This document shows positions 21,194-33,100 of a DNA stretch of 64,000 nucleotides, one piece after another (the first letter of the stretch is position 1; each line of letters opens with the position of its first letter). Position numbers and translations under genes: made by a program. The notes below the pieces were generated by a model. The model had not been told where the DNA came from. It was given only the letters and a program-made list of their open reading frames with translations, and made no database searches. The DNA lies in assembly GCA_047495785.1 (NCBI GenBank), contig JBLDXI010000019.1, positions 2,480,001 to 2,544,000 on the forward strand, in the 5' to 3' direction. This stretch comes from Lepidodermella squamata. Taxonomy: Eukaryota > Gastrotricha.

Positions 21194-24100
21194 ATGGGGC
21201 GAAATATCCGGTTGAAATTGTCGATATTACTATCGATAAAATGTTGCCTCTTTCTCACCTGGAGCCATCTATTGAATTTCGTCTCAAGTCAAGATGTCGT
21301 CAAAACTCTGCAATTACCAAATAATTTCTCATCACTACCCGATTATTCAACCGAAAACGCCGTGATCCAATGCCCGCCACCGCCAGTTGTGCCCAACTCG
21401 CGGATATCGTACCCTAGCCGGAATGTTGGCGCTGTGGCGTTGTACGCGTGTTTTGCTGGCTACCAAGCGATAGGCCTAACCGAGCCGCCGATTAAAACTT
21501 ACGTATCGTGTCTGCCCAGTGGAAAATGGAGCGATGCGGATTTCGCGTGTGTAGCCGAGTCGGATCTTGTTGGTACCGCGCTGGAACCGACTTCAACGGA
21601 ATCGCCTGGAACCCATGGAATTCCGGAAGATGTACTAGGAATTCCTATTGCATTATTATTCGGCGGTTAGTTCCAATATTTATTTTGAATTTGCGGTGTT
21701 TTCGGCGAAATGAAATTTCAAAAATTTGAAAATTTCCGAAATTTTGGGACATTTCTATTTATTTATTTTCTGGTTTTGTTTATCTAGAGGAGCGATCTCC
21801 AGGCTCGTTTTGCGACAGTTTACCTCGGATTCAACATGGGGTTGTAATCGAGGAAGGCTCGACCAGTTTCAGCACCACAGTGGGCAGCCGGCTATCCTTT
21901 ATGTGCAATCAGGGCTATTACTTGATCGGTCCAACTTACATCGAATGTCTGCCTTCCCTTAATTGGACCGAGACCCCAGTTTGCCGTCCATGTAAGTAAA
22001 ATCCAAATAATGCTCGTTGGTTTGCTGTTATACAATTTCAAGCTGAATGCTGAAAGCTGATTAAAATTGGCTCATTTAAAATTTGAAGTTGAAATTTCAA
22101 AATTTCAAAAACAGTTTCAATTCGCGATTTTCCGATTATTTTTAGATTGCCAAAATCCGCCTGTGGTACCAGATTCGGTTCAGCGAGTCGGTATAAACCC
22201 GAAGCGATCAGGCTCCGGAAAATATTTCTCGGCCAATATGACCGTGGAATACGTCTGCAATTCCGGCTACGTTCTCGTTACTAGAAACGGGGCTAATATG
22301 GCCACCAATAACGACACAGCTCAACGAGGCGTGATGTGCCTGGAGGACGGCACTTGGACCGACCCGCCAATGTGTCTCCGAGTTGAAATGGAAGAATTTC
22401 ATGACTCGTATTCGCAAATAGGTAAGAGAAAAAAAATAAAAAAAATTGATATAAGGCGCAATTTATTTCAGGCGTGGAATCTTGTGGACCCCCTCCTCCG
22501 ACTAGGCATGGAAATGTCACCCTACAACACAAACCGAGCTTGTATGCTGTTGGAGAAACGGCTCTTTACACCTGTTTTAAAGGTTTTGAATTTTTTCATA
22601 AATTTTAAAATTGAAGTTTATTAAATTTTGAAATTTTATAGGTTTTCGATTGGTTGGTCCAGCTGTTATCGAATGCATGCAAAACTTAAAGTGGTCCATG
22701 AACCCTACCTGTGTCTCAACCAGCTTACCAGGTAATTCTAAATTCGGATTCCCTGCTGTGTTTATGAATTAATTTGTAGACACTTGCCCACCGCCTCCAT
22801 CGGTTCCCGACTCGATTCATGCCAAGGCCAACCCGGACACTGGCTGGATTGCCGGCGAAACTGTGTTGTACCTCTGCCAACGAGGTTTTTACCGAGTGGG
22901 CGATCCTGTTGTCCAATGCATGCCGAAGGGCTACTGGACCTCCCCACCTAGGTGCATCCTCCAAAATGCGGATGTGACCTACCCGCCAAGCTCTCGCAAC
23001 ATGAAAGCAGCTGCGCCGTGGGGTGAGGCCGTCATGTCCGAATCTGGGTCAAACTCGACAAATGTCCCAGTTTCGGACACCTACAGCAAATTCGACTGCC
23101 AACCGCCGCCGAATGTCGAAAATGGTTACGTGGTTCAGGTGACCCCGATTGAGGGCAGGTACCCGCGTGGGACCGTGGTCACCTATCGCTGCGCCCCTGG
23201 GTACACCCTGTACGGAGAATCCTCAATTATGTGCACGGATATTTTGTTATGGGAAAGCCCGCCTCAATGCCGTGAGTCGGGTGAAAAAACGACCCAGACT
23301 CTGTACAACACAAATGGGGAATGCCCTCCCGACCCGGTTCTACCGCCCAACACCCTGATTACTGAACGGTACATGCCATCTGGTAAGGCGATGATCGGCT
23401 CTTTCATCGTTCTGGACTGTTTACCCGACCATTACATGGTCGACGGGGCTGGCTCGCCGATTTTGTGGTGTGATTCGAATTTCCGCTGGCAGCAACAAGA
23501 GCCGCCGATTCAGTGCCGCAGGAAGTCACCCTGGGACTCAGCACCCGTGTCGACACCGTCACCCATGATCACCCGGCGCACCCCTTTCACGCCACCCATT
23601 GATTGGGCGTGGGGCAGTGAGAGCACCTCAACTGAAACGACGCCTCGGTGGAATAATAACAACAATAACTGGCCACCGACTAACCCGCAGGATCCGTACG
23701 GGTTCTTCAATTACCGAACCGACGCGAATGGGGACCCGTTTTGGCCGGATTACCCGACTACGACCACGGCACCGATTACTGGTACCACTGAGGTACCGTC
23801 TTGCACGCCGCCGCCGGAAATCGCGAACGGCTTTATGGTGAAAATTACGCGGCCCAATTACCAGAATGCGAGGGAGATGAATCGAAAAAATATTTTGTAC
23901 TACTACGGCGTGACCGTGACTTACGTTTGCATGACAGGTAAAATAATTAATTTTTAAAAGGAACTAAATTAAAATAATTAACAAATTTAACCCAGAATTT
24001 TAAAATTAGATAATTTATCAAATTAATTAGAAATTGATTTATGAATTAATTAATCAATTGATTAATCAATTAATTAATCAATAATAATTAATCAATTAAT

Positions 24101-27100
24101 AATAATTTTGCCATTTTCTTAATTTTTTTCATGTATAGGCTACAATTTTATTGGTGCCAGTACGATTATGTGTCAGTTGAGTGGCGAATGGAGTGGAATT
24201 CCGCTTTGCGCACCCTTGCCGACCTCACCCGGCCAAACCACCTGGATGTCCGAACCCCCAACCCAGTGGCCACCCTACACCTTTGTCTATCAAACCCCGT
24301 TGGATACAACCCCTGGCGTCACCTCGACATTTCCTACCACAGAGTTACTTTCTCGAGAAACTGCAACATCCCAAACAAGTAAATTGAACTTTTCTGAAAA
24401 TTTTCAATTTTTTCAAATATTTTTCAAATAGATTGCGACCTCCCACCGACTATAAATGACGGCTTGGTCATCGGCCGATCACCCACACTTGGTCCTACAG
24501 CACCCGGTGCAAGCGTCGAATACGCTTGTATGGGTGATTACCAGATTTTCGGAAACTCTATCGTCCACTGCCTTCCAAATGGAATGTGGGAAATGCCGCC
24601 GGTTTGCGTTCCACCGACCTCTTCAACCGCAACCAGCAGTCCAACTACGACTAGTACCACAGAAAGCACTACAACAACTACTACGACTACAACAGAACCG
24701 CCGACTACAACAACCACAACTCCTCAACCAGCTCAGCGTAAGTAGAACTTGCGAAATTTACAACATAGGGGCGGATAAGTGATTTTTCGTAAAATTTTCA
24801 CGTAATTAGAGATGCATACCATATTAATCAGCGCATTGAGTTGAATCGATTGATACCAATCTCTAATCACGTGAAAAATTTCCGAAAAATCACTTAATTG
24901 ATGAGAAATCAATTTTTTTGAGTATGAACTTATTTTTGTGCGCGCACTTTTTATTTGCGTAATTAAGCGTTTTTTATTTTTCGCACACAGAATGTAGGAC
25001 ACCGCCTTCAATTCCAAACGGCGAGCTAATTTACATATTACCCCTGGAATACGCCGCCGAAAAAACGTACTACATCGGCACAGCCGCAACTTACGGCTGT
25101 ACGGTTGGTTATCGAATGATCGGCACCCCGACCGCGTATTGCGGCAATGACCTCACGTGGCACGGCGTCCCAGTCTGCGCGGCCGAACCAACAACGACCC
25201 AACTCGCAAAATGCCCGGCGCCACCGTTGGTACCAAACGGGTTCGTGATAACGAACTCAGCCCCGTCGGACGGCGAATTCAACCCAGGCTCATCAGTTCA
25301 GTACCAATGCAACCCGTCGTATCGCATGATCGGTTTCCCCAGAATTTTTTGCACCTTCGAACTGAAATGGGAGGGCGCACCGATTTGCGAATTTATCCCG
25401 CCGAATACGACTCAAGAGGAGACTACGACAGTGACTAGTTCCACTACAACTCCGGTTGTAACGACTACGACAACCATGGCGTCGATACCGGCGTTACCCG
25501 CTGTTTCGACCTGCCCATCGCCGCCACTGGTGAATTTTGCGACTTTGATAGCCGCCCCATCACCGCCGTATACAATGGGCACGATTGCTAGGTACGAATG
25601 CGCGCCTGGTTACGCGCTGTCAGGCCCGGATTCTGTCGTTTGTCTGCCGTATTCCGTTTGGTCGAAACCGCCCGAGTGTGTGGCGATGCCGACGACGACG
25701 ACGAGTACGACGCAGCGGACGACGACTACAACGGCGGCGGCTTATATCGCGCGGCAGGAGTGTACGGCGCCGCCGACGATTCCGTTCGGCACGTCTTCTG
25801 TCAGCGGCATGACAACTTCAAAATACGCACCAGGTATAATTTTATAAATTTTGATGGAGTGTAAAACCTTAGATGGATATGCTGACACGTTCTTTCTCGG
25901 CCGGAAATATGTGCAAGTGATATATACTGCGTTTATATAAAAGATTATATCGAATTAGCAAATGGCTAACTCATCTTTGTGTGAAACGAATTTGCAATAT
26001 TATCTGATCAAAAGGGTGTGCTTCAGTAGAAATTCAGGAATAGTTTGGTTGCTTAGAGTTTGATCGGTTTAAACAGCGATTCCTTATCAATGAAATGATT
26101 TCGGAAGATGATCGAAATCCTGATGATTTGGTTTTTTCCGGACCCCGATACCGTGTAAAAATGGAATATGATCGTCTACTCGGTCTATATTTTTGTGTAC
26201 GAGCTACAACATGGGCGCAGGCTCATCGCATCTCGATGGATCCACGAAAGCTTGTTGATACAACGTTTGCTCACACGCCTAAGATGTAAAGAAGAACCGC
26301 AGATGACCGGTTTGGTTCTTTCGGAGAGTTGTACTTGGTACAACCTCCAGTAGGCCGTATCTTCGTCTATTATTTCTTCAAGTCCCATTCAATTCACATG
26401 TATAAATAGAGGGCAGCGGCGTACTTATATCAATAGCAAAACGACACGAATATAAACTAATTTTGAGATGAAAGCCTACCATGGAAACGCGGTTCTTACT
26501 TGATGCACTTTCTTTGGCTAAAATCTAAAATGTTTAGGAAAAAATAGCTAGAAATAGTTGATGAAACTTTTAGAAGTAGCATGAAGCCATGGAAGTAATA
26601 TTTTATTTTCTCGAGCCATTAACTTAAATCGTATAATTTATACACTCCATCGGAATAATTAGCTGTTAGGTATCATTTTAATGTATCGGCTCAATCCCAA
26701 CTATGCCCCGATAGGTTTAGTATAAAGTGCGATAAGGTTGTAGTTATGTATTTCCTATTTGAGTCCATAGAATGTACGATAGAAAAACTATTGTATTTCT
26801 GTAGCGACTTTTCGAATGAAAGAAAGTGTAGCTGTAGCTGTCGTTCTGTTGCATATAAACCTCAGAGAAATCTGCCAGGCTACCCTTGGATTGGCGGGAA
26901 AATATCCTAGGAACACTAGCCACTCTCTATAAAAGAGCACGTTTTCAGGCCCATCTAAGTTTCCTCCACGGGCGCGCTCCTATTGACTGGCATTTTGTGC
27001 GCGCGCGATTTCATATTCAACGAGCGAAAGTTAGCCTTTATCATTCAACGAGCGCGTGGCGGAACAATTAGAGTGCATGCACGAAGGAAAATGTGCATAA

Positions 27101-30100
27101 AAAACCGGCCCAGAACAAGCAAAACAGTATATATTACGAATTATTAGGCAGGACCCAAATATAGGGCAGAACCGGAATAAAGGGCAGAGGGTAATGGTCA
27201 TTTGAAATGAAAAAGGGCAGAACCGTATTAATAGGCAGGGCCTTGTATGAGGTGGCTTACATGAGCGCCTGCTGGGTAAGTGGTTAACGTTGGATAGGTT
27301 GCGATCTTTCGTCAGTAATTGCACTAATCGTCGTTTATCCACCTTGATCCTCTTGAGCAAACACTTCACGCGTGTAGTCACAGGTGGAAGGCAGTAGCTA
27401 TAGTGGTTATTCGGCGGTTTCAACTGTTGATCTATGTACTCTTCAGTTTGACTGATTAGGTTCGAAAAATTTAAGGGCAGAACGGAAATAAGGGGCAGAC
27501 CCTAAATACTGGGCAGGACTTGAACCTCGTTTGGAAAAAAAATCAGGGCAGGGTCTTATAATTCGTAAAATACGTAAGTAATATTTTGGATTGTTTATCG
27601 AAATGCACAAAGCAAAGAAAGGTGCGAGAAAATATTACTTTGAAGGAATTTGTTGATGCCTTTGATTAGTAGAATATTTTCTACTGATTTTGTGGAATTC
27701 GAGAATTTGATGGATCGCCGCGAACTTGGCCGTGAAGCCGTCCGTTTATTACAGGGTCAAGAATTCAATGAAGTTAAATTCTTGGATCTACCTTGCTATG
27801 GGGTCGGATGGATCTTGGATAAGCTATTAAAAACCGTGAAAATTTCCAAATCGTCACATCCTGACCGTCGTTTCAAAGCCATAAAGATATTGGAAGAAGA
27901 AAAAATTATCACTGGGTGGGAAAGACATTGTCAGAAGGCTGAAGAGGCTTTTAATTCCTGGAAGCGAGATCCAAGATATCGGAATATGAAAATTCAAATG
28001 GACGATGGAAGTTGGCAGCGTCCCACTCTAGCGATGTTCTATACTATCGATCCAACATCTGTTTCACTTGAAAACTTGAAGAAAGAATATGTTCCCAACT
28101 TCGAGTATCTGACTGCAGGGCCGATGAAAGCTATCAATAAGTTCTATCACGAGCAAGAAGACTTCATTTTCAGACATTGTTTACCAATAATCGACCCAGA
28201 TTACAGCGGCTGTTACAAGATGGATGGGCGGTGGAAGTATAGTAATGGAATCCCAATTAATTACTTACAAGCCTTGATGAAAACTGCTAGTGGAATTCAT
28301 TTGTTGCAACTCTCTGTAATCGACCAACTTCAGCAAAATATAATCAAAGCCCTTGCTGCAAGGGTATACACTTGTTTACATTTTGATTACATCAGCCGTA
28401 AACGTGGACTGGGAAGTCTTCCTTCTGATGATGATCATGTTAAAGTGATACTGCGTCTTGTGATTATTTCTGCTAGAATCAAATTACTTATTCGAACTTA
28501 CGGGAGAAGCAGCGAATTATACTAGCGCTGGCTTCGCCTTTTGAATTTTCTCTGATTAAACCTAAGCCGTAACTGTGCCCTAGAGTGTCTCGTGAGTTGT
28601 GTAATTCTTTTCTGAATTCTAGTATTTTGGTGTTTTCGCCGAATTGAAGTTCACAAAATAGTTTCTCGGCCCTTCTCTATGATTTCAACGAATGAACACC
28701 GAAGCATTGAATTTGTATCAGTTCTGTATAGCTTTTTTTTTCGTGTCCTTGACAAATGCCATGATTTATGAGCTTTAACTTTAATCTTTTTTGTCCTCGC
28801 TGACGTTTTAGCGTTCGCGTTACTTGAAATATGTCGCCCGCTATTCTTCAACCTCTATTCTTTCATGTTCGCGATCGAACAGTGGCGAAATGGTCATAAG
28901 GGTCAAAGTGTCGTGGCGCCTACGTGGTCACTGCTAATGTAATAAAATCGTTGAATTCAGATTCTATTAACTTATTTAAATTGTGATGAGAATATGATTG
29001 GTCAGTTGATCGTTGCTGTGACTTCGGGATGAAACATTTCTGCCGTGCGATCCATTAAGAAATTATTTAATATTTATGTAAAAAATGACCTTGCCACTAG
29101 TCACACCCTCTGCACGCTTTCCATTGACCACGAAATCAATGGTATATACTGGTGTACTGGTAAAAACACTTGTTGCAAAGAATTTTTTCTATTCGCCTAT
29201 TGATTTCATCAAGTCCCATTCTATAAAACGGCTCGCATGTATAAATAGAGGGCAGCGGCGTACTTATATCAATAGCAAAACGACACGAATATAAACTAAT
29301 TTTGAGATGAAAGCCTACCATGGGAACGCGGTTCTTACTTGATGCACTTTCTTTGGCTAAAATGTTTGGGACAATTGCTAGGAGTATTTGATTAAACTGT
29401 GAGCAGTAACCTGAAGCCATTGTACTTATATTTTGTTTTCCATTAATTGAAGTCCTCGGAACTGTCGGAACATAACGGTATTATTTATTTACTCCATCGG
29501 AAATTCGTTGTTAGCTATAATTTTAACGGAATGTCTATTCGTACATAGTATGTACGCGAAAATTGCTATTCGTACATAGTTTCAAAATGAAATTTCTGGA
29601 ATCAATAACTATGTCAATTTGCATCCGATCAGTCTAATTTTTTGCGTGCACATAGCTGAGTATCAGGCCTATCACCCCCCAAAAGATCATGCATAGACAC
29701 CCTATGGAAGAGTCGCAAAGCTGCAAAATCTGATTTCAATTCTGGGAGGCTTACTATTGAACACTTTTGGTGATGAACCAACAAAATTCAGCGACTAAAT
29801 AGCTCTCACTTTGGTGCGTCCAACTGTAAAATTTCATGATGCTACCGTCAAATTTCGAATTGCCACACCGTGCTGAAAAATCGGGAAAAACTATGTACGA
29901 ATAGCAATTTCTGCGTACATAATTATGTACGAATAGCAATTTTCGCGTACATAGTTATGTACGAATAGCTTGACCCTAATTTTAATGTTTCGGCTCAATC
30001 CCAACCATGCCCTGATAGGTTTAGTGTAAAGTTTAATTGGGCTGTAATTTCTGTATTTCCTATTCGAGTCCGTAGAAAATACATTAGAAATACTGTATTT

Positions 30101-33100
30101 TTGTAGCTAAGTTTCGAATGCAACAAAGTGTAGATGTTGATGTCATTCTTTTGCGAAAAAACCTCTGTGAAATCCGCCGGGCTACCTCTGCTAGGCGGGG
30201 AAAAAACTTAGGAAACTTAAACCACTCTCTATAAAAAGTGCCCAAAACAGTATCAGTAATATTTCTGATCATTTATTGAAATTTACAAAGCATAGAAAGG
30301 TAGGAGAAAATAACGCCTAATTGAAACACATCGCCCAAATTTTAAATCCGCAGCCCAAAATGAATGTGCGTGTAGCGCATTGTGTGCGCAGCTCATTTTG
30401 ACCAAACGCAGCCCAAAATACGCAACCTGTAGCAGGATTTAAATGAATGCAGAGGGGTTTTTTTTATTCGCAACACTTCGAACAGTATATACTGTATTTA
30501 GTGTATTGTCGTTCGAAAATGGCACTTTCTACAAAAAATGCAATAATTTCCACGCGTTCGTAAATTCGCTATATTTTATATAGTATAAAGTGTATTTTTC
30601 CAGCACTTGATTTTTGAATCTGTGCAAAATGCAGAAATTATGCGCCATTCGTAAATGTGACTTTGTTTATCGGGCGAAATCGGTGTGGAGGGTTCGACTC
30701 CTCGTGGGGTCAAGCCATTTTTTTGTTTTAATTTTTGCCCCGGCACTTTTTATGCGCACAAGCAGCCCCATTTCTACACTTTGCACACTTTTTCTGGCTG
30801 TATTATTTGTAGGAAAAATAGGGCTGTATTTTCTGTATTTTTTATTCGAATCCGTAGAAAATACTGGAGAAATACAGTATTTCTGTAGCGAATTTTCGAA
30901 TGCGAAAAACTGTAGCTGTAGCTGTATTTTCTGTTGCGAATAAAAAAAAACCCCTCAGCGCCATTTAAGAAGCGCGCCGCACAAAGACTTAACACGTGAA
31001 GACTTTCTCAAATGTTTCAAAAATGCGATAGAGAAGTCACTTGTTACAAGTATTTTCGCACATACAAGCGGCCGGGCAGTGTTTGATGAGCCAGGAGAAA
31101 AATATCTTGTGAATTTCGACCGGTGGCGGCCGGCTGGTTTTCCATTGCTAGGCCCGCCAACGCAAAACAGGGTCGACAGCCGGTTATAGGTACTGGTTGC
31201 ACGTGAGCAACCGCTGGCTATTATAAGGGCAGAATTGGTGTGAGGTGTTCGAACGGCGCCACATGGCCTCCACCAGCTGCCGTGTTTTTTACCTCGCACC
31301 TCGCACGGGTTGTTCTTATGACTAATGCCAAGGGGTTTAGTGTTACCCACAAGGGGCTGTAGCGCCACGGATTGCCGGGTGTGCCACGCGCTACTATCAG
31401 TTTTTTCATGCTATCCTGGCCCATTGACCCACGCGCAGCAGCAATCGCGTCGAATGATATTCAACAGGTGATAACCGCGCGAATAAATAAAACGAAGTGC
31501 GCTTTCATACATATTTATGTATGAAATTTTTCCCTTTCATACATATTTATGTATGAAATTTTTCCCTTTCATACATATTTATGTATGACAAAATTAACTT
31601 TCATACATATTTATTTTTCATAAAATCGTGTTTTTTAGCCAAGCAGTGATTAGGAATTGGGGATGGGGGTTAGGGTTAGGTGCCAGGGTTCGGGTTAGGG
31701 TTAGGGTTAGGTTTAGGGTTTGGTTAGGTCTCACGGTTAAGATTTAGGGTTAGGGTAGTTCGAGTTTCGGGTTTCTTCAAAGTTCGATTTTTTGGCCCTT
31801 GCGCTTCCCCAATAACCATTTTCATGCGGAAAAAATTGACTACGCTTTCGGAACCCCGTTTTTCTTTCACATAAACAGAAATCTAGTCATCTGGCATTTC
31901 CCTAATGTTTTCAGCTCGAATTTAATGAAAATGAATATGTATGAAAGGGAAAAATTTCATACATATTTATGTATGAAAGTTGGCACCCTAAATAAAATTA
32001 AAGCCTATAAAAATCGCGTGTCCGTGAATCCAGCTTTACAAAGTAAACATTTGGGCTGCACACCTTAAAATTGAGCGCGGGATTAAGAATTGCTGCGTGT
32101 GCTGCAGGTTTCAAAATTGGGCGAAAAAATGCGGTGCGCTAGAGAATATTAGAATGATGGAATGATGTTTGTGCCTTTGATTAGTGGAATTTCTTCTGAT
32201 GTTCTGGATTTAGAGCTTTAATGAATCGCGACTATATTTGCCGTGAAGCTGTCCTTTTATTAGAGGGTCAAGACTTCAAAGATGTTAAATTGGTGGATCA
32301 ACCTTGTCATGGAGTTGGATGGATCATTGATAAACTGTTCAAAACCGACAGATTAGTTCGTCGTTTAGCAGTCGTTACGTCGTTTGACCGTCGTTTCAAA
32401 GCCATAAAGATATTGAAAGAAGCAAAAATTCTCGCTGGGTGGGAAGGTCATTGCCAGCAGGCTGAAAAATCTTTCAAATCATGGAATAATGATCCAGAGA
32501 ATCGGACGAAGACATTTCAAATGGAGGATGGAAGTTGGCAGCGTCCTACTCTAGCGGCATTCTATGCCATTGCGTTTGAGGTTGTCGATGGAGATCTTCC
32601 TCGCAATTATAATTTTACGGTCGCCGTTCCCAGCCTGGAATATCTGACTGAAGGGCCGATGAAACCTATCAAAGAGTTTTATCTTATGCAAGAAGACTTC
32701 ATTTTCACGCATTGTTTACCCAATATTGATCCAGACTCCAAGGACTGCTGCAAAATTGATGGACGGTGGACGTATAGTGACGGAAACCTAATTGATTACT
32801 TGCAAGCCTTGATGATAACTGCTAGGGGAATTAATTTGTTGCGACCATCTATAATTGACCAACTTCAGAAAAACATAATCAACGCCCTTTTTGCAAGGGT
32901 ATACTGCTTATTAGAGTATGAATATATCAGACATAAAGGTGGACTGGGAAGTCTTCCTTCTGATGATGATCATGTTAAAGTGATAGTGCGTCTTGTGATT
33001 ATTTCTGCTAGAATCAAATTACTTTTTCAAACTTACGGGAGAAGCAGCGACTGCTATAAAATCACGTGAAGCTGCTATTAAAGCTGGCCGCTGGCCTCCG

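Larger units (their letters stand above)
25834..27655. other. Start of intron 9 of gene D; upstream region of orphan gene U1
   Basis: No CCP exon is present. From about 26370 the sequence is duplicated upstream of U2 (29206 onward), including a TATAAATAG box. A MITE occupies 27129-27573. The 26463-26530 stretch contains a short open frame beginning METRFLLDALSLAK in a good start context. Its counterpart upstream of U2 begins MGTRFLLDALSLAK and runs slightly further; it could be a leader peptide or a first exon. Confidence 0.45.
30316..32150. mobile_element. Composite 1.8-kb insertion separating the U2 5' flank from its ORF
   Basis: Comparison with U1 shows continuous homology up to about 30316 and again from about 32150, so everything between is extra. 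It contains a MITE (30452-30956), a segment of unknown origin (31000-31490) and a palindrome-bounded element with telomere-like repeats (31504-31985). Confidence 0.55.

Noticed and set aside
30680-30712. Possible tRNA gene (perfect B-box GGTTCGACTCC)
   Set aside because: There is no A-box at the right distance and no acceptor-stem pairing, and it lies inside a MITE.
31000-31420. Minus-strand 137-residue frame MALQPLVGNTKPLG...
   Set aside because: It lies within the composite insertion upstream of U2. It looks transposon-derived, but I recognise no domain and do not call it a gene.
31504-31625. Regularly spaced near-palindromic repeats resembling a CRISPR array
   Set aside because: The spacers are themselves identical (AATTTTTCCC), the units reappear inverted at 31934-31985, and the genome is eukaryotic. 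It is a transposon terminal structure.
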